Shown in pieces: positions 63,891 to 64,000 of a DNA stretch of 64,000 nt. Each line of letters starts with the position of its first letter. The stretch's first letter is position 1. Below the pieces are notes generated by a model. That model made no database searches, was not told the origin of the DNA, and was given only the letters and a program-made list of their open reading frames with translations. The position numbers and the translations under genes were made by a program. The DNA lies in contig CAUYUJ010011214.1 of assembly GCA_963575745.1 (NCBI GenBank), positions 401,544-465,543 of the forward strand. The letters are read 5' to 3'. Source of the stretch: Prorocentrum cordatum (lineage: Eukaryota; Sar; Dinophyceae; Prorocentrales; Prorocentraceae).

Positions 63891-64000
63891 GAGTCGTTGC
63901 CATGCGCTCCCTGCGCCGCATATGTACATATATGCAGATCCTTGAACATTGAGTTGACCTTTCCCTAGCTGTTTGGGATCGAAGGGAAAATAACGCGCGC
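63891..64000 (+). repeat. Right terminal direct repeat (truncated by window end)
   Basis: It matches 40582-40692. The stem corresponding to gttccct/agggaac on the left is tttccct (63960-63966) with agggaaa (63983-63989) here, with the same 16-base loop length. The repeat is still matching at the window edge, so its true length is unknown. Confidence 0.8.

Larger units (their letters stand above)
40582..64000 (+). mobile_element. Giant Ty1/copia-lineage retroelement (about 23.4 kb, right end cut by window)
   Basis: Related ~110-bp sequences in direct orientation lie at 40582-40692 and 63891-64000. Between them is same-strand coding sequence with gag, protease, integrase, reverse transcriptase and RNase H in the Ty1/copia order (integrase before reverse transcriptase). 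About 12 kb of additional coding-like sequence follows RNase H. Ordinary copia elements are about 5 kb, so this is several times larger. Numerous frameshifts and stops show decay. The right repeat reaches the window edge, so full terminal-repeat length and the target duplication cannot be seen. An alternative is that two elements are nested or joined. Confidence 0.7.

Overview
The window reads as nuclear DNA of a dinoflagellate. The strongest evidence is an exact 22-nt dinoflagellate trans-splicing leader at 11634-11655, followed directly by a truncated second leader at 11656-11670. Also consistent are the high G+C content, the density of minisatellites and triplet arrays, and decayed LINE and Ty1/copia-type retroelements whose proteins resemble those common in dinoflagellate genomes. 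I found no convincing host housekeeping gene, rRNA, tRNA, CRISPR array or bacterial-style operon. Nearly all long open frames in the first 40 kb are translations of tandem repeats.

Layout. 1-9 kb: degenerate minisatellites, a poly-C tract, a satellite at about 5.06-7.39 kb and a GTC/GCC array. 9.46-9.80 kb: orphan RNase H fragment. 10.0-17.8 kb: a LINE-type retroelement (leader, ORF1, endonuclease, reverse transcriptase) lying between two minisatellite blocks in inverted orientation. 18.5-19.7 kb: a second, different LINE endonuclease fragment. 19.7-34.7 kb: nested arrays, including two copies of a mobile-looking unit that carries an 89-bp array, 18-bp arrays at two loci, 83-bp, 73-bp and roughly 390-bp units, and a 1.5-kb GGCTGA array. 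34.7-40.6 kb: microsatellites, a MITE-like element with perfect 25-bp inverted ends, a dispersed hairpin repeat, an 850-bp AGCTT-type array and GGA tracts.

40.6-64.0 kb is the most interesting part. Two ~110-bp direct repeats, at 40582-40692 and 63891-64000 (the latter cut by the window end), bracket about 23 kb of same-strand coding sequence. In order it holds a coiled-coil and Cys-rich leader region, gag with a CCCH finger, retropepsin-like protease, integrase, copia-type reverse transcriptase and RNase H. About 12 kb of further, largely unrecognised coding sequence follows. The pol part is broken by frameshifts and is not a working element as it stands. Features of this interval that I cannot explain are a strand-biased family of CCCATGG sites that often form CAT-loop hairpins, a perfect 24-bp palindrome inside integrase, and a base-pair-preserving change between the two terminal repeats.

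All calls are by eye from the sequence and supplied translations. No alignment, database or folding program was run, so percent identities and repeat counts are approximate.
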